Counted from the stretch's first letter, positions 50,369-58,918 are shown. The stretch is DNA of 64,000 nt from Acidovorax defluvii (GCA_003268905.1 QLTU01000006.1:62001-126000), one strand, 5' to 3'. Made by a program: numbers and translations. The notes: generated by a model from the sequence alone, not told the origin.

Positions 50369-52248
50369 CAGAAGCTGAACCCCAGGCGCAAATGCAGCCG
50401 CAGTTGCCTGGACTGCACGCCATAGGCCAGGTCGGCCTGCAGCGGGCCCACCGGGCTGCGCCAGCGCACGCCGGCACCCACGCCAACGCGGGGGGCCAGG
50501 TCGCCCACACGGTCGGCCACGGCGCCGGCATCCACAAACACGGCGCTCTCCCAGTCGGTCATGGCGCCGTTGTAAACGATGGGGCGCTGCCATTCGACGC
50601 TGGCCAGGCCCAGATAGCGGCCGCCATAAAGCAGGTTGTTTTCGGTGCGGGCGCCGATGGCCCGGTAGCCATAGCCACGCACGGTGGTGTCGCCGCCGGT
50701 CAGAAAGAGCTGCGTTACCGGGATCTGCGCCGTCTGCCGCGCCATCACGGCGCCAGCTTCGGCCCGCAGGGCGATGCGGGCATTGCGCGCGCCACCGGTT
50801 TCGGCCTGCACGCGGCCCGCCGCAATGAACGATTGCCAGCGCACCAGCGTGCGCACAAAGGCCGCACGGTCGGGGTGCAGCGTGGTGCCTGCCCCCAGTT
50901 CCACCGCCAGCCCGTGCCCACGCGTGGGCGCCACGGTGCTATTGAAATAGCGGCCCGTCCAGCCATAGTTCACGCTGATCGCCGTGCCCGAAGGCGGGGC
51001 ATTCAGGCCCTGGCTGTTGGCGTAGTCGTATTGCAGAAAATAGTTGCGATCAATGCGTGCACCGCTTTTGCTGCGGCCCGAGCGCAGGCGTGCGCTGTTG
51101 ACCTGATAGTCGCCCGTGGTTTCGCGCTGCGCCTGGGCCGAGGCAAACCAGCGCCATCCGTTTTCGTCGGGCAGATCGGTCCACTCGGTGGTCGCCAGCT
51201 TGGTCTCGCGGTCCAGCAGCAGCTTGCTTACCGCGCGCCAGCCAATGCCGGGCAGCTGGTTGTGGATATGGTCCATGGAAAGGCGGGGGCCGCTGTCGGT
51301 GGAGATGCCGGCGCCAAACACCAGCTTTTGCAGCTTGGCCTCGCGCAACTGCGCCACCACGGGGGCGGCCTGCGGGTCGGTGCCTTCGGTGTCGAGGGTG
51401 AGAAACACCGCGTCGTAGTAACCGCTGCTGGCCAGGCGCAACTGCGCATCCAGCAGTTGCGCCTCGTCATAAAAAGCGCCGGTGGGCAAGCGGGCCAGGC
51501 GCCGCGCGCCATCGGGGTCATAGCGCTCGCTGCCTTGCACCTTCAGGGGGCCAAAGCGGTAAGAGGGGCCCGTGTCGTAGTTCACGCTCAGTGCCGCCTG
51601 GTGGGTGTCGGCATCCACCTCGGCGCGGCTTTGCGCAATGCGGGCGGTGGGGTAGCGGCGCACCTGAAGCTGGCGCAGGCCGTCGGCCTTGGCACTGTCC
51701 CAGGCCGACTGGGTGAAGGGCTGTCCTGGCAACAGCGACCAGTTGCGTTGCACCCGTTGCTCGCGGCGAGCGTGGCTTTCGGTGTCTTTGTCGGTGCTGT
51801 CGGCCACGGTGATCTGGGTGCTGGCAATGCGGGTTTGCGGGCCAGGCTCTACCACTACGACCACGGCACGCAAGGCGGCTTTGCTTTCGGGGGTGTCGGT
51901 CATCAGCACCGTGATGGTGGGGGCAAAGTAGCCCATGGTGCCCAGCAGTTCGCGCGCGTTAGCGTCGGCGGCGGCCAGCAGGCGCTGCAACTCGCCGTCT
52001 TGCAGATCGGGCAGTGCACGGAAACGTTGTAGTTCCAGATGGCGCTCCAGGGTCTCGCGCACGCCGTCGGGCGCGTTCACTTCAAGGGTGAACGCAGGCA
52101 AGGCGGAACTGTCGTTGACCGGGGTGGAGGCAGTGTCTGCGGTGGCGTTGCGTTCGCCTCGGGGCAACAGGCTGCAGCCTTGCAGGCACACCACGCAAAA
52201 AAACAGCAACGCCGACCATCGGGCCGGCGTTGAAAGAGCGATGGGCAT
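50368..52248 (-). CDS. tamA: TamA, Omp85-family outer-membrane protein with a lipobox
   Basis: Omp85-family protein of 626 aa. POTRA domains fill about residues 50-290 (FTLEVNAPDGVRETLERHLE; LLPGQPFTQSAWDSAKADGL). The beta-barrel follows and ends RLHLRLGFSF, with the terminal Phe typical for BAM recognition. VTQLFLTGGDTTVRGYGYR is the conserved L6-loop VRGY motif. The signal sequence ends LQGC at 22-25, a lipobox, so the mature N-terminus may be lipidated. ATG 52248 is chosen for that signal peptide. Confidence 0.93.
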   Translation of the reverse strand: MPIALSTPARWSALLFFCVVCLQGCSLLPRGERNATADTASTPVNDSSALPAFTLEVNAPDGVRETLERHLELQRFRALPDLQDGELQRLLAAADANARELLGTMGYFAPTITVLMTDTPESKAALRAVVVVVEPGPQTRIASTQITVADSTDKDTESHARREQRVQRNWSLLPGQPFTQSAWDSAKADGLRQLQVRRYPTARIAQSRAEVDADTHQAALSVNYDTGPSYRFGPLKVQGSERYDPDGARRLARLPTGAFYDEAQLLDAQLRLASSGYYDAVFLTLDTEGTDPQAAPVVAQLREAKLQKLVFGAGISTDSGPRLSMDHIHNQLPGIGWRAVSKLLLDRETKLATTEWTDLPDENGWRWFASAQAQRETTGDYQVNSARLRSGRSKSGARIDRNYFLQYDYANSQGLNAPPSGTAISVNYGWTGRYFNSTVAPTRGHGLAVELGAGTTLHPDRAAFVRTLVRWQSFIAAGRVQAETGGARNARIALRAEAGAVMARQTAQIPVTQLFLTGGDTTVRGYGYRAIGARTENNLLYGGRYLGLASVEWQRPIVYNGAMTDWESAVFVDAGAVADRVGDLAPRVGVGAGVRWRSPVGPLQADLAYGVQSRQLRLHLRLGFSF

Positions 52249-52252
52249 GTGC

Positions 52253-53440
52253 CTATTTTGACAGCAGCCGCATTGTTTCTTCGAGCCCCTTGAGTGACAA
52301 AGGGTACATGCGGTTGCCGATGAGCTGTTGGATGATGCTGATGCTCTGGCGGTATTGCCACACGCCTTGTGGCTCGGGGTTGATCCACGCGTGCTTGGGG
52401 AAGGCGTGCGTGAGCCGCTGAATCCACTCGGCGCCCGGCTCTTCGTTGTTGTATTCGACGCTGCCGCCGGGCTGCAAAATTTCATACGGGCTCATGGTGG
52501 CGTCGCCCACAAAGATCAGTTTGTAGTCCTTGTTGTACTTGCGGATGATGTCCCAGGTGGGGAACTTCTCGGCAAAACGGCGCCGGTTGTTCTTCCACAT
52601 GAAGTCGTACACGCAGTTGTGGAAGTAATAAAACTCCAGGTGCTTGAACTCGGTCTTGACAGCACTGAAGAGCTCTTCGATCCGCTGGATGTGTTCGTCC
52701 ATGGTGCCGCCCACGTCCATCAGCAGCAGCACCTTCACGTTGTTGTGCCGCTCGGGCACCATCTTGATGTCTAGGTACCCGGCGTTGGCCGCCGTGCTGC
52801 GAATGGTGTCGGGCAGGTCGAGTTCGAGCTCATGCCCCTCGCGCGCAAACTTGCGCAGGCGGCGCAGGGCTACCTTGATGTTGCGCGTGCCCAGCTCCTG
52901 CTGGTCGTCGTAGTCGCGGTAGGCACGCTGCTCCCACACCTTCACGGCGCTCTTGTTCTTGCTGGCACCGCCAATGCGCACGCCCTGCGGGTTGTAGCCG
53001 CCGTGGCCAAACGGGCTGGTGCCGCCCGTGCCAATCCACTTGTTGCCACCCTGGTGGCGCTCTTTCTGCTCTTCCAGGCGCTTTTTCAGCGTTTCCATGA
53101 GCTCGTCCCAGCCCATCTTCTCGATGGCTGCTTTCTGCTCGGGAGTGAGCTCGTTTTCCAGAATCTTGCGCAGCCAGTCGGCCGGGATCTCCTTGGTGAA
53201 GTCGGCCACCATTTCCACGCCCTTGAAGTAGGCGGCGAAAGCGCGGTCGAACTTGTCGTAGTGCTTCTCGTCCTTGACCAGCACGGTGCGGCCCAGGTGG
53301 TAGAAGTCGTCCAGGCTCCAGCCGTCCGCCGACTTGGGGCCCACCACGCCGGCCTGCAGGGCTTCAAGCAACGTGAGGTATTCCTTGACCGAAACCGGTA
53401 GCTTGGCCGCGCGCAGGGTGTAGAAAAAGTCAATTAACAT
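52253..53440 (-). CDS. CoxE-type VWA domain protein
   Basis: Protein of 395 aa. The N-terminal helical half (FYTLRAAKLPVSVKEYLTLL and on) is followed by a VWA domain beginning VKVLLLMDVGGTMDEHIQRI (about 225). The MIDAS motif is DVGGTM in place of the canonical DxSxS, as is common in the CoxE branch. FYYFHNCVYDFMWKNNRRR and YKLIFVGDATMSPYEI complete the domain. Proteins of this type pair with MoxR ATPases as chaperone-like metal or cofactor insertion machines; the moxR gene lies two genes upstream. The start is preceded by GAGG 8 nt upstream, provided by family A copy 7. Confidence 0.88.
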   Translation of the reverse strand: MLIDFFYTLRAAKLPVSVKEYLTLLEALQAGVVGPKSADGWSLDDFYHLGRTVLVKDEKHYDKFDRAFAAYFKGVEMVADFTKEIPADWLRKILENELTPEQKAAIEKMGWDELMETLKKRLEEQKERHQGGNKWIGTGGTSPFGHGGYNPQGVRIGGASKNKSAVKVWEQRAYRDYDDQQELGTRNIKVALRRLRKFAREGHELELDLPDTIRSTAANAGYLDIKMVPERHNNVKVLLLMDVGGTMDEHIQRIEELFSAVKTEFKHLEFYYFHNCVYDFMWKNNRRRFAEKFPTWDIIRKYNKDYKLIFVGDATMSPYEILQPGGSVEYNNEEPGAEWIQRLTHAFPKHAWINPEPQGVWQYRQSISIIQQLIGNRMYPLSLKGLEETMRLLSK

Positions 53441-53442
53441 GA

Positions 53443-53496
53443 TATTGGCCTCAAGCGCTTATGTGACAAGCGTATGACGCTCTAAAAGGTATAGCA
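53443..53496 (-). repeat. family A hairpin repeat, copy 7 (spanning a gene junction)
   Basis: Minus-oriented copy. Read on that strand it gives GTTGCTATACCTTTTAGAGC, GTCATACGCTTGTCACATAA and GCGCTTGAGGCCAATATC. It encodes the last dozen residues and stop of the GNAT gene, then supplies GAGG before the VWA gene's ATG. Confidence 0.75.
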
Positions 53497-54061
53497 ACTG
53501 TGCCCGGGCCTCTGGCCATTCGCCCGAGCGCATGCTGTACATCACCGTGTCGCGAATGGTGCCGTCGCGGCGCAGCGCGTGGCCGCGGATCACGCCGTCT
53601 TTTTTGGCACCCAGCCGTTCGATGGCGCGTTGCGAGGCAAAGTTGTAGTTGTCGGTGCGCCAGCCCACGACGTTGCAGCCGAGTTGGTCAAAGGCGTGGC
53701 CCATCATCAAAAGCTTGGCGGTGGTGTTGACGTGGCTGCGCTGCACGCTTTTGCGGTACCAGGTCCAGCCAATCTCCACACGCTTCACGGCGGGCAGGAT
53801 GTCGTGGTAGCTGGTGGTGCCCAGCACTGTGCCGGTGGCACCGTCGACCACCGCAAAGGCAAAGCGGTGGCTGTCTTCGCGCATCTTGAGCGCTGTCTCG
53901 ATGTAGGCCCGTGTCTCATGCGGTTCGGGTACCGATGTGATGCGCAGCTTCCAAAGCTCGCCATCGGCAGCCGCCGCGCGCAGCCCATCCTCGTGCGACA
54001 GCGCCAGGGGTTCCAGGCGCACGCCGTTGTGGCGCATGACCAGTGGTTGAACAAAACTCAT
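53459..54061 (-). CDS. GNAT family N-acetyltransferase (RimJ/RimL-like)
   Basis: Acetyl-CoA-dependent N-acetyltransferase of 200 aa. VRLEPLALSHEDGLRAAAAD opens the fold. The acetyl-CoA region lies in VEIGWTWYRKSVQRSHVNTT (about 95-114), and LGCNVVGWRTDNYNFASQRA with IERLGAKKDGVIRGH forms the C-terminal motif B. Residues at the very end (LLERHTLVT) and the stop are read from a repeat. It sits between moxR and the VWA gene. The acceptor could be a protein N-terminus or a small molecule. Confidence 0.9.
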   Translation of the reverse strand: MSFVQPLVMRHNGVRLEPLALSHEDGLRAAAADGELWKLRITSVPEPHETRAYIETALKMREDSHRFAFAVVDGATGTVLGTTSYHDILPAVKRVEIGWTWYRKSVQRSHVNTTAKLLMMGHAFDQLGCNVVGWRTDNYNFASQRAIERLGAKKDGVIRGHALRRDGTIRDTVMYSMRSGEWPEARAQLLYLLERHTLVT

Positions 54062-54077
54062 GGCCGGGCTCCGGCAA

Positions 54078-54932
54078 TCAACGGTTGCGTTGATTCATGA
54101 AGACGAGTTTTTCAAACAGGCTGACATCCTGTTCGTTCTTCAGCAGCGCACCCACCAGCGGTGGCACTGCCACCTTGTTGTCGGCGCTTTGCAGGGCCGA
54201 CAGCGGAATGTCTTCAGCCACCAGCAACTTGAGCCAGTCGATCAGCTCGCTGGTCGAGGGTTTCTTTTTCAGGCCGGGCAGGTTGCGCACGTCGTAAAAC
54301 GTTTTCATCGCCACGCCCAGCAGCTCGCTCTTGAGCGTGGGGAAGTGCACGTTCACGATCTGGCGCATGGTGTCGGCTTCGGGGAACTTGATGAAGTGAA
54401 AGAAGCAGCGGCGCAAAAAGGCGTCGGGCAGTTCCTTTTCGTTGTTCGAGGTGATGAACACCAGCGGCCGGTGCTTGGCCTTGATGAGTTCGCGCGTTTC
54501 GTAGCAGTAGAACTCCATGCGGTCGATCTCGCGCAGGAGGTCGTTCGGGAACTCGATGTCGGCCTTGTCGATTTCGTCGATCAGCAGTGCCACGGGGCGG
54601 TCGGCCGTGAAGGCTTGCCACAACACGCCCTGAACGATGTAGTTGCGGATGTCCTTGACGCGCTCGGCGCTGTCGCCATCGTTGAGCTGGCTGTCGCGCA
54701 GGCGGCTCACGGCGTCGTATTCATACAGGCCCTGCTGCGCCTTGGTGGTGGACTTGATGTGCCACTGCAACAAGGGCATGTCCAGCGCCTGTGCCACTTC
54801 TTCGGCCAGCATGGTCTTGCCGGTGCCGGGCTCGCCCTTGACGAGCAGCGGGCGTTGCAGCGTGATGGCCGCGTTCACGGCAAGCATCAGGTCTTGGGTG
54901 GCGACGTAAGTCTGGGAACCTTGAAATTTCAT
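54078..54932 (-). CDS. MoxR-family AAA+ ATPase
   Basis: AAA+ ATPase of 284 aa. Walker A is GEPGTGKTM (about 34), Walker B VALLIDEIDKAD (about 114), sensor 1 VFITSNNEKELPDAFLRRC. MoxR proteins act with VWA partners to mature large complexes. ATG 54932 is preferred to an upstream GTG-type start. It heads a minus-strand series: moxR, GNAT, VWA, tamA, tamB, with small gaps. It is divergent from the cytochrome c gene. Confidence 0.92.
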   Translation of the reverse strand: MKFQGSQTYVATQDLMLAVNAAITLQRPLLVKGEPGTGKTMLAEEVAQALDMPLLQWHIKSTTKAQQGLYEYDAVSRLRDSQLNDGDSAERVKDIRNYIVQGVLWQAFTADRPVALLIDEIDKADIEFPNDLLREIDRMEFYCYETRELIKAKHRPLVFITSNNEKELPDAFLRRCFFHFIKFPEADTMRQIVNVHFPTLKSELLGVAMKTFYDVRNLPGLKKKPSTSELIDWLKLLVAEDIPLSALQSADNKVAVPPLVGALLKNEQDVSLFEKLVFMNQRNR

Positions 54933-54978
54933 GAACAAAACACCGAATCGTTGATGGATGGGCTTGACAAGCGGTGGC

Positions 54979-54984
54979 TATAAT
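54979..54984 (+). promoter_or_regulatory. -10 box for the cytochrome c gene
   Basis: Perfect TATAAT 52 nt before the cytochrome c ATG, in the 104-nt divergent gap. A perfect TTGACA occurs at 54964-54969 but only 9 nt away, too close to be its -35. Confidence 0.5.
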
Positions 54985-55036
54985 CGCCATCGGATCAGAG
55001 CCACGAGTTGAACCTTCATACGATTGTGCGCGCAAA

Positions 55037-55699
55037 ATGAACAAGACGTTGACCACGATATTCGCCCTGGCTGTCGCTTGCGTGACGGCGGTGTCCCACG
55101 CCCAGGAAGCCAAGGGAGATGTCGAAGCCGGCAAGCAGAAAATTGCGATGTGCATCGGCTGCCACGGCATTCCGGGTTACCAGTCGAGCTTTCCCGAAGT
55201 GCACAAGGTGCCCATGATCTCGGGCCAAAGCGGCAAGTACATTGCTGCCGCCCTCACGGCCTACAAAAAGGGCGAGCGCAAGCACCCCACGATGCGCGGC
55301 GTGTCCGACTCCTTGACCGAGCAGGACATTGCCGACGTATCGGCCTATTACGAACAACACGGCAAGACCAGCGCCGAGCTGCCCGCCAAGTCGGGTCGCG
55401 AACCCAGCGTGCAAGTGGCCGAGTTGCTGAAAAAGGGTGCCTGCGTTTCCTGCCACGGCGACAACTTTGCCAAGCCCATCGATCCGTCCTATCCCAAGAT
55501 TGCGGGCCAGCACGCTGATTACCTGTTCGTGGCGCTCAAGGCCTACAAGGTGGAAAAGAACACCCATGTCGGCCGCGGCAACGCCATCATGGGCGGCATC
55601 GCCAAGCAGTTCACCAACGCGGAGCTGAAGGCAATTGCAAGCTATGTGGGCTCGCTCGAAAGCGACCTGCACTCGGTGCCGCAATCGCGTTTTCGTTGA
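55037..55699 (+). CDS. di-haem cytochrome c (c4-like)
   Basis: Periplasmic electron carrier of 220 aa. The signal peptide ends near residue 22 (SHA/QEA). Two CxxCH haem sites, CIGCH at 39-43 and CVSCH at 136-140, lie in two homologous halves with axial-ligand regions MISGQSGKYIAAALTAYKKG and KIAGQHADYLFVALKAYKVE. This is the cytochrome c4 layout. ATG 55037 is chosen because it yields the signal peptide. It has its own terminator. Confidence 0.93.
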   Translation: MNKTLTTIFALAVACVTAVSHAQEAKGDVEAGKQKIAMCIGCHGIPGYQSSFPEVHKVPMISGQSGKYIAAALTAYKKGERKHPTMRGVSDSLTEQDIADVSAYYEQHGKTSAELPAKSGREPSVQVAELLKKGACVSCHGDNFAKPIDPSYPKIAGQHADYLFVALKAYKVEKNTHVGRGNAIMGGIAKQFTNAELKAIASYVGSLESDLHSVPQSRFR

Positions 55700-55746
55700 G
55701 CTGACCGCCGGTTGGGGCCTCGTCCCGCAAACCAGGCCATTCGCAC

Positions 55747-55776
55747 AGAGCCCGCAGCCAGCGGGCTCTTTTGTTT
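55747..55776 (+). terminator. intrinsic terminator after cytochrome c
   Basis: AGAGCCCGC (55747-55755), loop AGCCA, GCGGGCTCT (55761-55769), then TTTGTTT. Arms are a perfect 9-bp inverted repeat. Confidence 0.9.
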
Positions 55777-56219
55777 CTGGCCATGCACACATGGCGCTTG
55801 GTGTCGCAGGCGCCTGCCTATCTGGCACACCGCGCAGGGGCTTGGTTGTCCTTTGGGGGAGTCGTTCGTAAAATACCCCTATGCGTTTTCTGGTTTCTCC
55901 CTCCTGTGTCCGTGCCGCCGAGTCGTCCACGACTGCTGCGTTGCCCGCACATATCGTGCAAAGGACGGGTGTTCTGAAACCAGCTTCCACGGCCGCAGAT
56001 TCCTAGGCCCGGCGGTTTCTTCTTTCCCCAAGAGCGTCATCGACCCACCGCCGGGCAGTCATGCCGGACCAGTGCGCGCGACAGCATGTCGTGCTGCAGC
56101 CATTGAGATTCCGGTTTTCACCGCTCACGTTTCGTGGTTTTCCGTTGCGTGGGCGCACTGATGGCGCCATCCAGCGCGGCGCTTTGCGCCGGCCGTTTGT
56201 ACGCTTACCGGGAAGTTCC
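55777..56219. other. 443-nt non-coding region before the stress-protein gene
   Basis: Contains no recognisable gene. A candidate sigma-70 promoter, TTGTCC (55846-55851), 17 nt, TAAAAT (55869-55874), would give a leader of about 340 nt for the stress-protein gene. Short palindromes such as CGACAGCATGTCG (56081-56093) occur in the leader. Confidence 0.5.
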
Positions 56220-57113
56220 ATGCACCTTCAGACCATTGTTGCCATCACCGATTTTTCTGCCGCCGCCGAGCAGGCGCTGGACCGCGCTGCCATGGTTGCA
56301 GCCGATCACCATGCGCGCTTGCGCATCCACTACGGCACCGACACGCCCGATCCCAAGTTCGCCGATCCGCACGCGCGGCTGGAACAGCGGGCGCGCCAGC
56401 TGGCCCGGCGACATGATGTTGCCGTCGTTGCCGCAAGGCAGGGCACCGGCGACGTGGTGGCCGATGCGCTGGCCGCAACGGCGGGAGCAGATTTGCTGGT
56501 GATGGACCGGCGGGCGCATTTCAGCTGGGGCCGCCTGCTGCGGGGTTCGCCATGGGCGCGAGTCTTGCGCGGCAGTCGCTGTCCTGTGCTGATCGTGCAG
56601 AGCGCACCCAAAAGTGCCTATCGTCATGTACTGGTTGCGGTGGATTTTTCCGAGACCGCAGGGACGTTGGTGCGGTATGCCGGGGGGCTGCAAGGGGAGG
56701 CGCGACTGGAGCTTTATCACGCGATTGACCGGCGCAACGAAGCCAAACTGCGCAGCGCCGAAGCGTCGATGCAGGCCATTCAGGCCTATCGCGCCGAAGT
56801 GCGCGAGCAGGCACGCCAAAAGATGCTGCCGCTTGCCACCGCTTTGGACACGCGGCGCAACCGTGTGGCCTCGGTGCTGGGAGCCGGAGACCCGGCCCGG
56901 CAGCTTGCCGTGCAACACGAAGCCTCAGGAGCCGATCTCATTGCAGTCGGGTACCAGCGCCGCCCGGCACCCGTTGATTGGTTGATGGGCAGTGTCGCGG
57001 TCCGGCTGGTGGGCCACGTGCAATGTGATGTGTTGGTGTTTCCGCGCGACTATGCGTTGCGCGAAGGCCGCACAACGGCGCGAAACTGTGCTGTTTCTGG
57101 CTTGTCGGCCTGA
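56220..57113 (+). CDS. universal stress protein, tandem Usp domains
   Basis: Protein of 297 aa with two UspA folds. The first, from MHLQTIVAITDFSAAAEQAL, includes DLLVMDRRAHFSWGRLLRGS and CPVLIVQ. The second, from YRHVLVAVDFSETAGTLVRY, ends GADLIAVGYQRRPAPVDWLM, GSVAVRLVGHVQCDVLVFP. The ATP-binding glycine pattern is loose in both, especially the first. ATG 56220 follows GGAAG by 4 nt. Usps act in stress survival; the trigger is not evident here. Confidence 0.88.
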   Translation: MHLQTIVAITDFSAAAEQALDRAAMVAADHHARLRIHYGTDTPDPKFADPHARLEQRARQLARRHDVAVVAARQGTGDVVADALAATAGADLLVMDRRAHFSWGRLLRGSPWARVLRGSRCPVLIVQSAPKSAYRHVLVAVDFSETAGTLVRYAGGLQGEARLELYHAIDRRNEAKLRSAEASMQAIQAYRAEVREQARQKMLPLATALDTRRNRVASVLGAGDPARQLAVQHEASGADLIAVGYQRRPAPVDWLMGSVAVRLVGHVQCDVLVFPRDYALREGRTTARNCAVSGLSA

Positions 57114-57206
57114 CGCTTGCGCCGTCCCGTTCAGCGTTTGAGCGCCCAGGCGCCCAAAACCTGTGGTGGAGCTTGCGCCGCGATCAACGCAGCGTTGGCG
57201 ACCGCT

Positions 57207-57641
57207 TCAGTCCCGGGTGGCGCGGCGCTGCACGCAGGCGATGTAGGCGTCTCCATCGGGGGGGCGGCCGGCGCGCTGGCTTTCCCACAGCATCTGGCCC
57301 AGGCAGTCCATGGTGGCGTGGTGCGCGTCGTGCAGGGAATCAAGGCGCGCGGTGAGCAGCTCTACCGCCTGGCGGATGCCGCGCGGCTGGTCGATGCTGC
57401 ATTGTTCGCTGATCGACAGGTGCATTGATAGGTGCAAAAACGGGTTGGTCTGCTCTGGCGTTTCGTCGTAGTTGCGCGCCACGGCGGCGTCGGCGTTGGC
57501 CAGCTCGGCGTGGTACTCGGGGTGCTCTGCAATCCACAGGCTGGCCAGCGTTTCGATGGCCTCCATGGGGGCGCCGCTCAGGGTCTTGGCGTGCACCGCG
57601 CAGAGAAAGCGGCGCACATCGGCTTGGGACGGGTTGAACAT
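57207..57641 (-). CDS. DUF1841 family protein
   Basis: Small cytoplasmic protein of 144 aa resembling the DUF1841 family: MFNPSQADVRRFLCAVHAKT, then PMEAIETLASLWIAEHPEYH and NPFLHLSMHLSISEQCSIDQ with PRGIRQAVELL. No function is known and no catalytic pattern is obvious, though HLSMHLSISEQ is strongly conserved in the family as I recall it. Start ATG 57641. Confidence 0.8.
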   Translation of the reverse strand: MFNPSQADVRRFLCAVHAKTLSGAPMEAIETLASLWIAEHPEYHAELANADAAVARNYDETPEQTNPFLHLSMHLSISEQCSIDQPRGIRQAVELLTARLDSLHDAHHATMDCLGQMLWESQRAGRPPDGDAYIACVQRRATRD

Positions 57642-57817
57642 GGCCCTGAGCGTAGCACGCAGTGGCAGCGATGCCGGCGCACAACGGGTGGTGCGCCGTT
57701 GCGGTGGCGTCCTACATGCGCAGGCGCCGGGCGCGTCTACAGTGGCCGGGCACAGGCGGGGAAACCGGGGTCGCTGCTGCGCCTTTGTCCAACAGCCCCG
57801 GATTTGGGAGATATGCC

Positions 57818-58039
57818 ATGAATGCACTGCGTCTGACCGGAGCGATCCTGATCGTATTGGGGCTGGCCGGGTTTTTTACCGGCGGTTTCAGCTTCACCAA
57901 AGAAACCACGCAGGCCAAGCTGGGTCCGCTGGAGCTCACCGTGAAAGACAAGGAATCGGTGAATGTGCCCCAGTGGCTGAGCCTGGGCGCCATTGCGCTG
58001 GGGGCCGTGGTGCTGGTGCTGGGTTTTCGCAAGAATTGA
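57818..58039 (+). CDS. small two-helix membrane protein (DUF3185-like)
   Basis: Protein of 73 aa starting at ATG 57818, 7 nt after GGGAG. Two hydrophobic segments, LTGAILIVLGLAGFFTGGFS (about 6-25) and LSLGAIALGAVVLVLGF (about 54-70), flank a short periplasmic loop with TKETTQAKLGPLELTVKDKE. It resembles DUF3185-type proteins. Function unknown. Confidence 0.78.
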   Translation: MNALRLTGAILIVLGLAGFFTGGFSFTKETTQAKLGPLELTVKDKESVNVPQWLSLGAIALGAVVLVLGFRKN

Positions 58040-58120
58040 ACTGCTTGGGCAGGCAGCGCGAATACGCGGTGCGCGCTGTCAGCCGTTTGCCGGCGGCTGT
58101 TCGGCCCCAAGGCCCGCACG

Positions 58121-58918
58121 TCAGTTGCGCTGAAGGCTCAGCAGCCGTGAAATGGTGCGCGCTGCCTTCAGCAGGGCGGGCAGCATGGTGGCCTGCATCA
58201 CCTCGGCGCTGGTGCGGTTGGCCTGGCCGCTGATATTGAGGGCGGCCACGGTCTGGCCCGCGCGGTTGGTCAGCGGCGCGGCAATGGAAATCAGCCCCTC
58301 CTCCAGTTCCTGATTGATCAGGCACCAGCCCTGTGTGCGTGCCTGGCGTATGCGTTCGAGCAGCGTGGCCACGGCCACGGTGGTGTGCTGGGTAAAGCGC
58401 TGGGGGTTCAGGCCCTGCAGCCGCGCCACCAGTTCTTCGTCGGGCAGGCCCGCCAGCAGCACCCGCCCCATCGATGTCCACGGCGCGGGCAGGCGCGAAC
58501 CCACGCCCAGGTTGGTGCGCATGATCTTGTGCGTGGGCAGCCGCAGCACATAGACGATATCGAGGCCGTCCAGCACGGCCGCCGAGCACGACTCGCGCAC
58601 CTGCTCCACCAGCTCTTCCATCACCGGCTCGGCCAGATCCCAGATGGGCATGGAAGACAGGTAGGCAAAGCCGAGGTCAAGGATGCGCGGGGTCAGGCGA
58701 AACAGCCGACCATCACTTTCCACATAGCCCAGCGTCTGCAGCGTGAGCAGAATGCGCCGCGCACCCGCGCGCGTCAGGCCGGTCTGCGCGGCAACCTCGC
58801 TCAGCGTCTGCTGCGGCGCGGTGGCACTGAACGAGCGGATCACTTCCAGGCCGCGCGCAAACGACTGCACGTAGCTGTCGCCCGGTTTCGGGCTGGCGGG
58901 AGGGGTATTGGTGTTCAT
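58121..58918 (-). CDS. pcaR: IclR-family regulator of the pca genes
   Basis: Regulator of 265 aa, PcaR/PcaU/PobR type. The winged HTH (TLSEVAAQTGLTRAGARRIL, about 38-57) is preceded by YVQSFARGLEVIRSFS. The effector domain includes MEELVEQVRESCSAAVLDGL, RLPAPWTSMGRVLLAGLPDE and GWCLINQELEEGLISIAAPL. It diverges from pcaI and should bind the operator between them, probably responding to beta-ketoadipate or protocatechuate. The gene name follows context. Confidence 0.88.
   Translation of the reverse strand: MNTNTPPASPKPGDSYVQSFARGLEVIRSFSATAPQQTLSEVAAQTGLTRAGARRILLTLQTLGYVESDGRLFRLTPRILDLGFAYLSSMPIWDLAEPVMEELVEQVRESCSAAVLDGLDIVYVLRLPTHKIMRTNLGVGSRLPAPWTSMGRVLLAGLPDEELVARLQGLNPQRFTQHTTVAVATLLERIRQARTQGWCLINQELEEGLISIAAPLTNRAGQTVAALNISGQANRTSAEVMQATMLPALLKAARTISRLLSLQRN

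Noticed and set aside
47030-50425. Long plus-strand frame of over 1100 codons opposite tamB
   Set aside because: It is an antisense frame kept open by high GC; composition is Gly/Ala/Arg/Gln-rich without domains, while the minus strand has clear TamB features.
54964-54969. TTGACA as the -35 of the cytochrome c promoter
   Set aside because: Only 9 nt from TATAAT; functional spacing is about 17.
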